A stretch of DNA of 64,000 nt from DATHRK01 sp035513295. Lineage in GTDB: Bacteria; Gemmatimonadota; Gemmatimonadetes; Longimicrobiales; RSA9. Shown piece by piece: positions 9,006 to 17,067 of this stretch. The notes below the pieces were generated by a model. The model worked only from the letters and a program-made list of their open reading frames with translations. It was not told the DNA's origin and searched no databases. Both the position numbers and the translations under genes were made by a program. Each line of letters starts with the position of its first letter. The first letter of the stretch is position 1. Location of the stretch: NCBI GenBank assembly GCA_035513295.1, contig DATKCH010000011.1, positions 1 to 64,000 on the forward strand, written 5' to 3'.

Positions 9006-9128
9006 GACGCCAATCTATCGGTTGGCAGGTACGGCGGCCGAACGGACTCACCTCCGTTTGACCTGGAAACCAGTGGAACCGCCCTTGCGGAAAGATGGGC
9101 CGGGTCAACCCGACGAGGCCAGGAGGAC

Positions 9129-9602
9129 ATGGACGAACTCAACCACGGTGATCGATTCCCGAAGATGGCGGCGGACGCCGTCGACGGCAGCCGGTTCGTC
9201 ATCCCCGACGAACTCGAGGGGGTCCGCGCGGTCCTGCTGTTCTACCGCGGTCACTGGTGAGGGCATTGTCGTCGGCAGTTGGCCGACCTGGAGAAGCACC
9301 TGGGCAAACTGGAGGAGCTGGACGCGCAGGTTGTCGCCCTGTCCTCGGACACGCTGGAGGACGCCCGCGGCACCGTGGAGAAGCTGGACCTCCACTTCAC
9401 GGTCCTGTACGGCCTGGACGCGGAGGCAACCTCGCGGGCCATCGGTTGCTATACGGGCGCACACGAGGGCGAGCCGCACGTCCAGCCCGCGGCCTTCGTG
9501 CTCGGACGCGACGGGACGGTGGCCCACGCGGTGTATTCGAGCGGCAAGGTCGGCAGGCTGACCGCCGACGACGCCATCACCGTGCTGGAGGGCCTCGACT
9601 GA
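9129..9602 (+). CDS. Predicted selenoprotein: AhpC/TSA-type peroxiredoxin-like protein with UxxC motif
   Basis: A 157-residue peroxiredoxin-like protein whose reading frame is interrupted once, by TGA at 9258-9260 (codon 44). Before it the translation is RAVLLFYRGHW; after it GHCRRQLADLEKHLGKL. The family consensus here is FYRGHWCPYCRRQL, so TGA sits exactly on the first active-site Cys, giving U44-G-H-C47. Downstream sequence stays clean to the normal family end (TADDAITVLEGLD). A 6-bp perfect hairpin with a G-containing loop lies just after the TGA, as a bacterial SECIS should. The ATG at 9129 follows AGGAGG at 9121-9126. Predicted role is thiol/peroxide redox chemistry in the cytosol. Alternatives are a nonsense mutation or a sequencing error. 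No selenium genes (selA, selB, selC, selD) lie in the window. Confidence 0.82.
9258..9287 (+). promoter_or_regulatory. In-frame UGA plus bSECIS-like hairpin
   Basis: The TGA is 9258-9260. The stem arms GTCGGC (9271-9276) and GCCGAC (9282-9287) pair perfectly around a five-base loop AGTTG (9277-9281). Sixteen bases separate the TGA from the loop, at the lower edge of the range accepted for bacterial SECIS elements. A guanine lies in the first two loop positions, as the bSECIS consensus requires. The loop begins AG, as does that of the E. coli fdhF SECIS. The hairpin lies entirely within coding sequence, the normal bacterial arrangement, where it would bind SelB. Confidence 0.75.
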
Positions 9603-9645
9603 CTCGCGTCCGGATTCCCCCCTCCTCGGCTTTCGGCGGTGAGCG

Positions 9646-11385
9646 TTACACGCGTTCCTGTTCCTTCAGGCGCCGGTGGACTTCGGCGTTTTCGATCCAG
9701 GGCTTCCGCTCGAAGTAGCTGTCCATCATCTGCTTCGTCTCGCCCGACAGCAGCACGAGCGCGAGCAGGTTGGGCAGGATCACGATCGCGAGCGCGATGT
9801 CGCCCAGCTCCCACGCCGCCGCGGGCGCGATGACCGTACCGACGAGGAACATCGCGATGTAGGCGAACTTGTACGGCAGCACCGCTTTCTTTCCCAGCAG
9901 GTATCGGGCGCACCGGTCGCCGTAGTAGCTCCACGCGATGGCCGTCGAGATCCCGAACAGCAGCACCGAGATGATCACGATCCAGTGCCCGAAGTCGCCG
10001 ATCGGCGCGAGCCCTCGCCGGAACGCGAGCATCGTGAGCGGCGCCCCCCCCTCGGGGGCGTCGGCGTAGAGGACCGAGTAGGACGTTCCATCCTCGCCCA
10101 CGGCGGCGGCGCCCGGGTTGATCGTACCGGTGAAGGGAATCGTCTGCGCCACGTCCACGTAGAGCCGGTCCACGATGACGTCGTGCCAGGCGAACGCCGC
10201 TTCGCCCTCGGCCACGTCCTGCGCGCCATCGACGACGCGGATCGGGGCGGGGGCGGCCACCGACGCCGTGGATCCTTCCACGTCCTCCACGACGCGGTAG
10301 GTGACGTCGCCGCCCGCTACCGTCATCTCGGACGGGACCCTGGCGTCCCAGGTGCCCGTCATGATGATCACGAGCGCGGTCATCGACACGATGACGATCG
10401 TGTCGATGAAAGGCTCGACCAGGCCCACGACCCCCTCGGACACGGGCTCGTCGGTCTTGGCCGCGGCGTGCGCGATGGGAGCCGATCCCTGGCCCGCCTC
10501 GTTGGAGAAGAGTCCCCTGTCCACGCCCCAGTTCAGGGTGACGAGCAGGGCGCCCACGCCGGTACCGGCCACGCCCGCGGTCGGGTTGAAGGCCTCGGTC
10601 AGGATCAGCGTGAAGGCCGGGATCAGCTCGCCGATGTTGAGCAGGATGACGATGAGGCCGCCGGTCACGTAGATCGCTGCCATGACGGGCGCCAGGATGC
10701 CGGTGACCCGCCCGATCCTGGTAATGCCGCCGATGATCACGAGGGCGATGATCCCGGCCGCGACCAGACCGGTGACGATGTTCGGGACCGCGAAGCTCGA
10801 CTCCATCGTGTCGGCCAGGGTGTTGGCCTGCACGGCATTGCCGGTGATGAACGCGGTGAAGCCCAGCATGATCGCGAAGAACACCGCGAGCGGCTTCCAG
10901 GCCTGTCCCAGCCCGCGCTCTATGTAGTACATCGGCCCGCCCGAGACGCTGCCTTCCCACTTGTGCGCGTCGTGGTCCTCCTCCAGGGAGCGGTATCGCT
11001 GGGCGAGCGTCACCTCCGAGAACTTCGTCGCCATCCCGAGCAGCGCGGTGACCCACATCCAGAACAGCGCCCCCGGTCCGCCGTAGTGGATAGCCCACGC
11101 GGCACCCGCGATGTTGCCGATCCCGACCGTGGCCGAGAGCGCCGTGGTCAGCGCCTGGAAGTGCGACACGTCGCCCGGCTCGGCGGGGTCGTCGTAGCGC
11201 CCGCTCGTCACCGCGAAGCCGTGGAAAAGCCTCCGGAACTGAACTAGCCCCAGCCGCAGCGTCAGGAAGATCCCCACGCCGAGCAGCGCGATCACCTTGA
11301 GCGGGATCGTCGCTTCGCCCACGGGCACCCCGAAGTTGTCCAGGAAGTGCTTGGTGGCGCCGATTAGCTGTTCGATGGCTTCCAT
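9646..11385 (-). CDS. Alanine/glycine:cation symporter (AGCS family)
   Basis: Inner-membrane Na+- or H+-coupled amino acid symporter of the AGCS family, 579 residues. Family signatures are visible: the TALSATVGIGNIAGAAWAIH helix with GGPGALFWMWVTALLGMATKF, the GPMYYIERGLG loop, and the NWGVDRGLFSNEAGQGSAPI motif that helps form the substrate site. The C-terminal core resumes with FGISTAIAWSYYGDR. Between them, residues about 347-463 form a hydrophilic, beta-rich insertion in a loop that is normally only 20-30 residues, making the protein longer than the usual 450-500. The ATG at 11385 opens a short amphipathic N-terminus typical of the family. It is convergent with the selenoprotein gene (43 bp between stops). 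Confidence 0.93.
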   Translation of the reverse strand: MEAIEQLIGATKHFLDNFGVPVGEATIPLKVIALLGVGIFLTLRLGLVQFRRLFHGFAVTSGRYDDPAEPGDVSHFQALTTALSATVGIGNIAGAAWAIHYGGPGALFWMWVTALLGMATKFSEVTLAQRYRSLEEDHDAHKWEGSVSGGPMYYIERGLGQAWKPLAVFFAIMLGFTAFITGNAVQANTLADTMESSFAVPNIVTGLVAAGIIALVIIGGITRIGRVTGILAPVMAAIYVTGGLIVILLNIGELIPAFTLILTEAFNPTAGVAGTGVGALLVTLNWGVDRGLFSNEAGQGSAPIAHAAAKTDEPVSEGVVGLVEPFIDTIVIVSMTALVIIMTGTWDARVPSEMTVAGGDVTYRVVEDVEGSTASVAAPAPIRVVDGAQDVAEGEAAFAWHDVIVDRLYVDVAQTIPFTGTINPGAAAVGEDGTSYSVLYADAPEGGAPLTMLAFRRGLAPIGDFGHWIVIISVLLFGISTAIAWSYYGDRCARYLLGKKAVLPYKFAYIAMFLVGTVIAPAAAWELGDIALAIVILPNLLALVLLSGETKQMMDSYFERKPWIENAEVHRRLKEQERV

Positions 11386-11619
11386 GCCGGCTCCCGTCGA
11401 AGTCTTTTGCGGTCGGCAACATCGGTCGTGACGCTACCGTCAGCAAGGGTCATGTACGAACCCGCCGGCCGGACACTTCCGGACATGGCGGTCGCGCGGG
11501 GGCCTCAAGATGGACCGCCTTGGCGTATCACGCGCGGCGCGCGGCCCGTACCTTGGGATGACCCGCCGGGTCGCGGAACCGCATTCCGCGCCCCGTTCCC
11601 CACGAACGCGGAGGAAAGC

Positions 11620-12081
11620 GTGGCGATCAACACCGGGAAGGTCTTGATTGGTGGGCTGGCGGCAGGGGTCGTTCTCGTCCTGCTGGATTTCCTGGTCAAC
11701 GGCCTCCTGCTGGTCGAGCAGAACGAAGCGGCGCTCACCGCCCTGAATCCGGCGCTCCTCGAGAACCTCGAGGGCGCCGCCATCATGGCCTTCTTCGTCG
11801 CCTTCGACCTGGCCCTCGGCATCATCATGGTCTGGACCTACGCGGCGACACGGCCCCGGTTCGGGCCCGGGCCCAGGACCGCTCTCATGGCCGGAGCTCT
11901 GGTCTGGCTCATCGTCACCCTGATGTACATGGGCCAAACGGTGATGGGCATGTGGGACTGGGGGTACTTCATCACGGGCTCGGTGATCTACCTGATCGTC
12001 TTCCTGATCGCGGCCTACGTGGGCGCGATGATCTACAAGGAGGATGTGACGACCGCGGCGCCGATCGCGCCCGCCATCTGA
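11620..12081 (+). CDS. Small hypothetical four-helix membrane protein
   Basis: A 153-residue protein with four hydrophobic segments (about residues 7-27, 50-72, 84-104 and 114-138). I chose the GTG at 11620 because it follows a clear ribosome site (GGAGGA at 11610-11615) and starts directly before the first membrane helix; earlier in-frame ATGs add an Arg/Pro-rich stretch with no domain. The second and third helices carry scattered charged residues. The gene stands 7 bp upstream of the beta-barrel gene and may be cotranscribed with it. No family recognised. Confidence 0.72.
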   Translation: MAINTGKVLIGGLAAGVVLVLLDFLVNGLLLVEQNEAALTALNPALLENLEGAAIMAFFVAFDLALGIIMVWTYAATRPRFGPGPRTALMAGALVWLIVTLMYMGQTVMGMWDWGYFITGSVIYLIVFLIAAYVGAMIYKEDVTTAAPIAPAI

Positions 12082-12088
12082 CCTGCTC

Positions 12089-12694
12089 ATGAAGCGCATC
12101 GCGGGCGGCCTGTTCGCGTTCCTTTTCCTGATCGGGACCTCCGGCGAGGCCGTCGCGCAGATTGGTATCGATTTCGGCGTGCGTGGCGGCGTCTCGGTGA
12201 CGTCGGCTTCGTTCGAGCTGGACACGTTCGACCCGGACAACCGGACCGGCTTCGTGGGCGGACCGTTCCTCAACGTCGACCTGGGGATCTTCGGGGTGCA
12301 GGTCGCCGCCCTGTACCACCAGATGGGTTTCGAGGACCCCGACTCGAACACCGACCTCGAGTTCACGTACTACGAGATTCCAGCGATAGTGAAGATCGGC
12401 GTGCCACTCCCGCGGATGAAGCCGAGCATCTTCGGTGGCGTCGCGCTGGGATACGAGGGGTCCTGCGAGATCAACGGGGCCGATTGCGCGGACGGCGAAA
12501 CCTCCAGCACTCAGTACGCCGGAGTCGCGGGAGCGGACGTGGCGCTCTACCTGGGCAATTTCTCCATGTGGGCCGATGGCCGGTACAACTTCGGCGTGAG
12601 CGACGTGTTCGACGAGGGGGAGCTGCTCGACGGAATCGGGAGTTTCAAGCACCGCGCCTGGAACTTCACCGTGGGTCTCGGCTTCCGGCTGTGA
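12089..12694 (+). CDS. Outer-membrane beta-barrel protein (porin family)
   Basis: A 201-residue secreted protein with a Sec signal peptide (MKRIAGGLFAFLFLIGTSGEAVA, cleavage likely after AVA at about residue 23). The mature part alternates hydrophobic and polar residues in eight or so strand-like blocks, starts with GIDFGVRGGVS and ends with NFTVGLGFRL, whose terminal aromatic-containing strand is typical of proteins inserted by the BAM complex. One Cys pair (about residues 130 and 135) lies in a probable extracellular loop. It resembles the small OmpW/OmpX-like barrel group, but function cannot be given. Confidence 0.8.
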   Translation: MKRIAGGLFAFLFLIGTSGEAVAQIGIDFGVRGGVSVTSASFELDTFDPDNRTGFVGGPFLNVDLGIFGVQVAALYHQMGFEDPDSNTDLEFTYYEIPAIVKIGVPLPRMKPSIFGGVALGYEGSCEINGADCADGETSSTQYAGVAGADVALYLGNFSMWADGRYNFGVSDVFDEGELLDGIGSFKHRAWNFTVGLGFRL

Positions 12695-12747
12695 ACGGCC
12701 CCGCGGATCGGGCAGTGGCCGATGACTGATACCGAGAGGTCAGCGCC

Positions 12748-13797
12748 TCACTCCGGCAGTCTGCCACTAAGCGTGTGCCAGAAAAGCACGGGCCCGCTTG
12801 CGGTCGCTTCCGGGTGCCTCCCGGCCACGACCTCCAGCATCCCGGCGGCCGCCTTGGCCGTGTAGGTCGCGTCCAATGCGATGCCAAGCCTCGCGAACGC
12901 CGCGGTCGCGCGATCGCCCGCCTGGGTCGGACGGCCGTATCCGTCGCCGATCTGGTCGTGGAAGAATAGCGAGCGATTCAGGATGGGCTGGGCGTTGGGC
13001 ACGTCGATCCCGGCGCGGGCGAGGCGGCGGAGCGTCCGGACCACCAGGCGGCGGTAGGCCCACTCGTTCGTGACGATCCGGCTGGTGATCCGCCAGCCGG
13101 CGACCAGCGACGTCAGGCCGGTCATCTCCAGACCGATCGCGATGCCGGCCATCGTGCCCATGGTGCCGGCGGCTACGTGGACGCTCTCCGGTTCCGGCAT
13201 CTCCCCCGCCGCCACCTGATGACCCAGTTCCAGCGCCGCGTTCACGTACGCAAGGGTGCCGGTCGGGTTGGATCCGCCGGGCGGGATCACCGCCGTCCTC
13301 TCGCCACGATGCGCCGCCTGCGCCATAAGGGTGGCGACGGGGACCATCTCCATGCGGCTCGTGAAGCGGATCTCGGCTCCGGCCGCCTCCTGCGCCCGCA
13401 TGACTGTCTTCACGTGCTCCGTACGGCGCTGAGGGAAAAGCACGAGGGTCACGTCGAAGCCCAGCTCGCGGCCGTAGATCGCCGTGGCGAGCGCATGATG
13501 CGAGCCGAAGGCGCCGGCCGTTATGAGCCTGGTCGCGCCGTAGGCACGCGCCTGCGCCAGCAGGAACTCCAGCTTGCGCACCTTGTTCCCGCCGTAGGGA
13601 AAGGCGGTCAGGTCGTCGCGCTTGATCCAGACCTCGACGCCGGCGGCGCCATCGCGCGGGGTCGGGGCATCGAGCGGCTCTACCGGCGTGGGGAGGGTGG
13701 CGAGCGGAGTCCACGGCAGCCGGTCGACCGCCCACGGGTAGGCTCCGAACAGCGGCCGGTCCCGGGGGACTGTCTGCCGGGTGGCGGATTCTGCCAT
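12748..13797 (-). CDS. PLP-dependent D-cysteine desulfhydrase / ACC deaminase family enzyme
   Basis: A 349-residue fold-type II PLP enzyme. VWIKRDDLTAFPYGGNKVRKLEF is the family hallmark, with K72 the Schiff-base lysine; the segment ITAGAFGSHHALATA supplies the phosphate/substrate-contact loop, and PPGGSNPTGTLAYVNAALEL follows the deaminase/desulfhydrase pattern. Members convert D-cysteine to pyruvate, H2S and ammonia, or 1-aminocyclopropane-1-carboxylate to 2-oxobutyrate and ammonia. The residues that separate these activities cannot be judged by eye, so I leave the substrate open. Cytosolic; no linked genes suggest a pathway. Confidence 0.88.
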   Translation of the reverse strand: MAESATRQTVPRDRPLFGAYPWAVDRLPWTPLATLPTPVEPLDAPTPRDGAAGVEVWIKRDDLTAFPYGGNKVRKLEFLLAQARAYGATRLITAGAFGSHHALATAIYGRELGFDVTLVLFPQRRTEHVKTVMRAQEAAGAEIRFTSRMEMVPVATLMAQAAHRGERTAVIPPGGSNPTGTLAYVNAALELGHQVAAGEMPEPESVHVAAGTMGTMAGIAIGLEMTGLTSLVAGWRITSRIVTNEWAYRRLVVRTLRRLARAGIDVPNAQPILNRSLFFHDQIGDGYGRPTQAGDRATAAFARLGIALDATYTAKAAAGMLEVVAGRHPEATASGPVLFWHTLSGRLPE

Positions 13798-13960
13798 GGC
13801 GCAGCGCCGAGATCCTCTGAACGTTCGAACGCGCCGGGGTCAGGGTCGAAGGCCCCGGAGTCGATAGGCTGGAGCCGCGGCGGGGGGTTCGGGGGAGCGG
13901 GCGCGACGCCGCCGATCAGACTGCCCCCGGGCCGGACGGCGCGCAAGCGGCGTCGTCCGT

Positions 13961-14398
13961 TCAGCCGGGGACCCGCACAGAGAGCCCGCCCGTCCCGCAC
14001 CCCGGCCGCGGGGTGGGGCGCGCGTCGAACTCCCGGCCGCCGCGCCGCAGCCTCAGCGTGATGGGGGTTTCCACGCGGAGTCGCGCGAGCCTGCGGCCAC
14101 CTTCCCGGGTGGTTATGAGCGCTCCGTCGACCTGTACGATCACGTCACCCTCGGCGAGCTCCGCTGGAGCGTCGGCGGCCAGCTCCTGGATGACGGGCTC
14201 GGTGCTGAAGCGGTGCGCGAGGCCTCCGTCCTCCTCCAGGTTGATGGAGCAGGAGCCCCCGCGGCACAACAGGCGGAGGATTCCGATCGTGGCGGGCTCC
14301 GGACCCTGCCAGGGGCACCTCTCCCTCGCCGACTCCTGCGCGGCGAGGACCGCGGGGGCCGACAGCACGGACAGGAGGAAAATCGGCGCGCACCTCAT
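13961..14398 (-). CDS. Secreted small PDZ-domain protein
   Basis: A 145-residue exported protein. A signal peptide (MRCAPIFLLSVLSAPAVLAA) precedes a Cys-containing N-terminal segment and a PDZ-like domain (about residues 55-130) with LAEGDVIVQVDGALITTREG, the usual carboxylate-loop-to-helix pattern. There is no protease domain. Four Cys residues in the mature protein may form disulfides. Its ATG lies in an ATGA overlap with the stop of the anti-sigma gene, making it the last gene of the esterase-sigma-anti-sigma operon. A periplasmic sensing or protease-presenting role for the sigma system is possible but inferred only from context. Confidence 0.78.
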   Translation of the reverse strand: MRCAPIFLLSVLSAPAVLAAQESARERCPWQGPEPATIGILRLLCRGGSCSINLEEDGGLAHRFSTEPVIQELAADAPAELAEGDVIVQVDGALITTREGGRRLARLRVETPITLRLRRGGREFDARPTPRPGCGTGGLSVRVPG

Positions 14399-15150
14399 TC
14401 GCCCCCCTCACCGGCGCGCAGCCATGCGCGCCGCGCGCGATCGTGGAGTTGCGCGGCCGCGTCGTCCGCGGTTGCCAGCGAATTGAGCTCGTGGGTCGCG
14501 CCGAACATCGCGGCGTAGGCGACTTCGCGGGCGGTGCTGACCTCCTCCGGGGGAAGCGTCGGGGCCTCCGCGGCGAGACGCGCGATCGCGGTCACATAGG
14601 CGGTCCCCGCTTCCTGGATGTCCGCGGCCCGGGTGCGCCCGGGACCGTCCGCCGCGGTCGCGCCCTCGCTCGCGGGCTCGGGAGCCGCCTCGGGAAGCGC
14701 CCCGGACGTGCGGGCGGACTGGAAGAGCGCTCCCGCCAGGAACAGGGCGACTCCGGCGGCTGCCCTCGGCAGCCATTTCAGCGGGGGGGGGCGCGGGGCC
14801 GCGCGCGGCGGCGATGCGAGCCCCGCTGGCGCCTCACGCGCGCGCGGCCCGAGGGCCGGGGGCCACCCCGCGGGAACTGTTCCCGTGCCGCCATCGGCAG
14901 CCGCGCTCGTAGGATGGGCGTCCCGGCCCGTGTCCGGCTGCCCGCGAATTCGATCCTGCACGCGTGCCCACAGCGTCGCCGGCGCCTCGGCCGCGGAGGG
15001 CATCGCGTCCAGCACGCCCAGCACCCGCTCCGTCTCTCGCAGCAGCGTGGAGCATTCAGGACACGCGGCAAGGTGCCGGCGCGCGTCATCCGAGGCGGTG
15101 TCCTCCAGCGCGACGGCGTACAGCTCGGCGTCCGACAGGTGCTCGGTCAT
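14395..15150 (-). CDS. Membrane-anchored zinc-finger anti-sigma factor
   Basis: A 251-residue protein. The N-terminal 45 residues form a zinc-finger anti-sigma domain with H26xxxC30xxC33 (HLAACPEC), which holds the cognate ECF sigma inactive in the cytosol. A Pro/Ala-rich linker follows, then one transmembrane helix at about 129-147 and a helical periplasmic domain of about 100 residues. The start ATG is in an ATGA overlap with the stop of the sigma gene, and the stop overlaps the start of the PDZ gene. The periplasmic domain has no recognised sensor fold. Release of the sigma by regulated proteolysis or conformational change is the usual route in this family. Confidence 0.88.
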   Translation of the reverse strand: MTEHLSDAELYAVALEDTASDDARRHLAACPECSTLLRETERVLGVLDAMPSAAEAPATLWARVQDRIRGQPDTGRDAHPTSAAADGGTGTVPAGWPPALGPRAREAPAGLASPPRAAPRPPPLKWLPRAAAGVALFLAGALFQSARTSGALPEAAPEPASEGATAADGPGRTRAADIQEAGTAYVTAIARLAAEAPTLPPEEVSTAREVAYAAMFGATHELNSLATADDAAAQLHDRARRAWLRAGEGGE

Positions 15151-15710
15151 TTCGACAACCTCTTTCTCATCAGCTGGTACGCCCGCGAGAGTTGGCTCTT
15201 CACCGTCCCCATCGTCACGCCCGTCGCGTCGGCGATCTCGGCGTAGGTGAATCCGGCCGCGTGGCGCAGGAGCGTGACCTCTCGGGCTCGCGGGGGGAGC
15301 GCCGCGACGGCCCGCTCCACGTCGATGCGCGTGCCGGGGAACGTCCGCGTGACCGCCCGCTCCCAGGCCTCGGGGTTCGCCACGGTCAGGACCCGCCGGC
15401 GACGCCGGTCGGCGGCTCGGCGACGCTGGCGCGCCCGGTTCAGGAGGATCGAGTGCAGCCACGTGCCGAACGCGCTCCGACCGGCGAAATCCGGCAGCCC
15501 GAACCACGCCGCGGCGAAAGCCTCCGCGACCACCTCCTCGGCTTCGTCCGGGTCGGCGGTCAGCCGCAACGCCAGTCCGTACGCGGCGTCCCTGTGGAGC
15601 TTGAAGAGCGCCTCGAACGCGGCCTCGTCGCGGGCGCGAGCGCGCTCGACCAGCGCGCCCGGCGAAGGGGCCGGGCGCTGGGGCGGCGCCGGGGGGTCGG
15701 CGATGGTCAA
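15147..15710 (-). CDS. ECF-subfamily RNA polymerase sigma factor
   Basis: A 187-residue ECF sigma factor. Region 2 (about residues 18-90) contains DEAAFEALFKLHRDAAYGLA and the DPDEAEEVVAEAFAAAW core-binding helix; region 4 (about 125-180) has LPPRAREVTLLRHAAGFTYA and the helix-turn-helix EIADATGVTMGTVKSQLSRA. The best start is a TTG at 15710, which overlaps the stop of the upstream esterase gene (TTGA). A longer in-frame extension has no sigma homology. Its own stop overlaps the anti-sigma ATG. The order sigma then anti-sigma is standard; an esterase at the head of the operon is not. Confidence 0.87.
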   Translation of the reverse strand: MTIADPPAPPQRPAPSPGALVERARARDEAAFEALFKLHRDAAYGLALRLTADPDEAEEVVAEAFAAAWFGLPDFAGRSAFGTWLHSILLNRARQRRRAADRRRRRVLTVANPEAWERAVTRTFPGTRIDVERAVAALPPRAREVTLLRHAAGFTYAEIADATGVTMGTVKSQLSRAYQLMRKRLSK

Positions 15711-16939
15711 CGCTCCGGACTTCGATCGGCTGGAGCCCCGGACGGCGCCGCCGACGCGCTCAGATCCACCTCGGGATAATTCCAGCGCCTCGTGTCCTCG
15801 CCCTCCTCCGGCGTATCCGGACGCAGCAGGTCCGACGCGCGGCCCAGCAGATGGGCGCCGAAGAACGCGTCCAGGAGGTCCGCGCTGATCTGGTTCGCGC
15901 GCTCGGCGGTGATCTCGCGCCTGTGCCTCTCCTGCCACTCGCGTGGGCCGTAGGCGCGGTAGACGTGCAGCAGCTCGCCGAACGACGCGTGCCAGGCGCC
16001 GCGGATGACCGCCTCGTAGACGGGCGCCTCGGCTCCTCCCGAGCGGAAGTGGCTCCACGACAGGTCCCTGCGGTTGGCGCTCCCGACGAGGTACAGCAAC
16101 GGCCCCCGGACGGTCAGCGGACGGTCCTGGTCGCGATACACCTGTCCCTCCCAGCTCGCCGCCGCGCGCACCCGCCGGTCGCGTTGCATCGTCCACACCG
16201 CCGCGGCGCCTCCCAGGGAGTGGCCGAAGTAGCCGACACCGTCCTCGATCGCGAGCCTGCCCTCGAACGGACCGCCGGACTCCGCGGCCTCACGCTCCAA
16301 CGCATCGAGCGCGCGGCTCGCGTCCAGCACGAGTTCGTCCACGACCCCCATGAGGACCTCTCCGCGTTCCCCGGGCGCCTCCCATCGGGGTCCCGAGAAC
16401 GGAAAGAGGCGCCCGTCGGGCAGCGCGGTCAGGGCCTCCTCACCGACGTGGCTGAGCGCGGCCACGACCCACCCCTGGCTGGCGAGCTGTTCGAGGGCGA
16501 TCTGATAGTTCTCCACCGGAAAGGAACGCCCGTGAGAGAACAGGAGCACAGGCCAGCCCCCCTCCGGCGTGGGGTCGGCCCACGGCGCATCCACCTCGGC
16601 GTGGGGCGCGACGCGCCGCTCGAAACCCGCGGGCACGGGCAGCGTGGACCGCCAGGCCTCGGCCAGCGCCGAGTCCATGTACGCCTTCGGTCGGCCGGAG
16701 CCCGAACGCGCCGGATACCATACGCGTACGAGGACGGGACGAGGCCCGCTCGCTCCATCCGAATCCGCGGCGGTCCGGGACGAGTCCTCCACTACCAGCA
16801 CCCGCATTCCGATGGCGTGCTCGCCCCACGGAGCCGGAAGCGCGACGAGGACAATCGAGTCGGCCTGCGCGGCCGCCGGCTCGGGCGCGCACAGGGCCGG
16901 GGCGACGAGCGACGCGAGGACTGCTTCTTTCAGCCGCAT
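15707..16939 (-). CDS. Secreted alpha/beta hydrolase (PAF-acetylhydrolase-like esterase)
   Basis: A 410-residue exported alpha/beta hydrolase. It has a signal peptide ending near ACAPEPAAAQA, the oxyanion-hole segment PVLLFSHGRSF, and the nucleophile elbow GYFGHSLGG with S241. A later His in RGAWHASFGE could complete the triad. Overall layout, including VRVWYPA near the start of the domain, resembles platelet-activating-factor acetylhydrolase-like and dienelactone-hydrolase-like esterases; the natural substrate is unknown. Its TGA overlaps the TTG of the sigma gene, so it appears to be the first gene of the four-gene sigma operon and may itself be a regulatory target. Confidence 0.82.
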   Translation of the reverse strand: MRLKEAVLASLVAPALCAPEPAAAQADSIVLVALPAPWGEHAIGMRVLVVEDSSRTAADSDGASGPRPVLVRVWYPARSGSGRPKAYMDSALAEAWRSTLPVPAGFERRVAPHAEVDAPWADPTPEGGWPVLLFSHGRSFPVENYQIALEQLASQGWVVAALSHVGEEALTALPDGRLFPFSGPRWEAPGERGEVLMGVVDELVLDASRALDALEREAAESGGPFEGRLAIEDGVGYFGHSLGGAAAVWTMQRDRRVRAAASWEGQVYRDQDRPLTVRGPLLYLVGSANRRDLSWSHFRSGGAEAPVYEAVIRGAWHASFGELLHVYRAYGPREWQERHRREITAERANQISADLLDAFFGAHLLGRASDLLRPDTPEEGEDTRRWNYPEVDLSASAAPSGAPADRSPER

Positions 16940-17067
16940 CGGCGGTGTCCGGTCCGGGCGACGGGGATCGATGCCTCTCGACGTTTGGGTCGCCCCCCGA
17001 GGGGTCTTTGTTGGAATCCCGGTCCGCTCGTAACGAGCGCGTCGGACCTCCGCGCGGGGTGTCCCCG

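Noticed and set aside
7528..9108. Long open frame antisense to the deiodinase-like gene and in an alternative frame of the MocA-like gene
   Set aside because: Composition is typical of high-G+C shadow frames (Arg/Gly/Pro/Ala-rich) and no domain is visible.
9129..9260. Reading the peroxiredoxin-like gene as a short truncated or pseudogene product
   Set aside because: Homology continues in the same frame immediately after the TGA, and the TGA sits on the catalytic Cys with an SECIS-like hairpin; decay would not be expected to leave all this intact.
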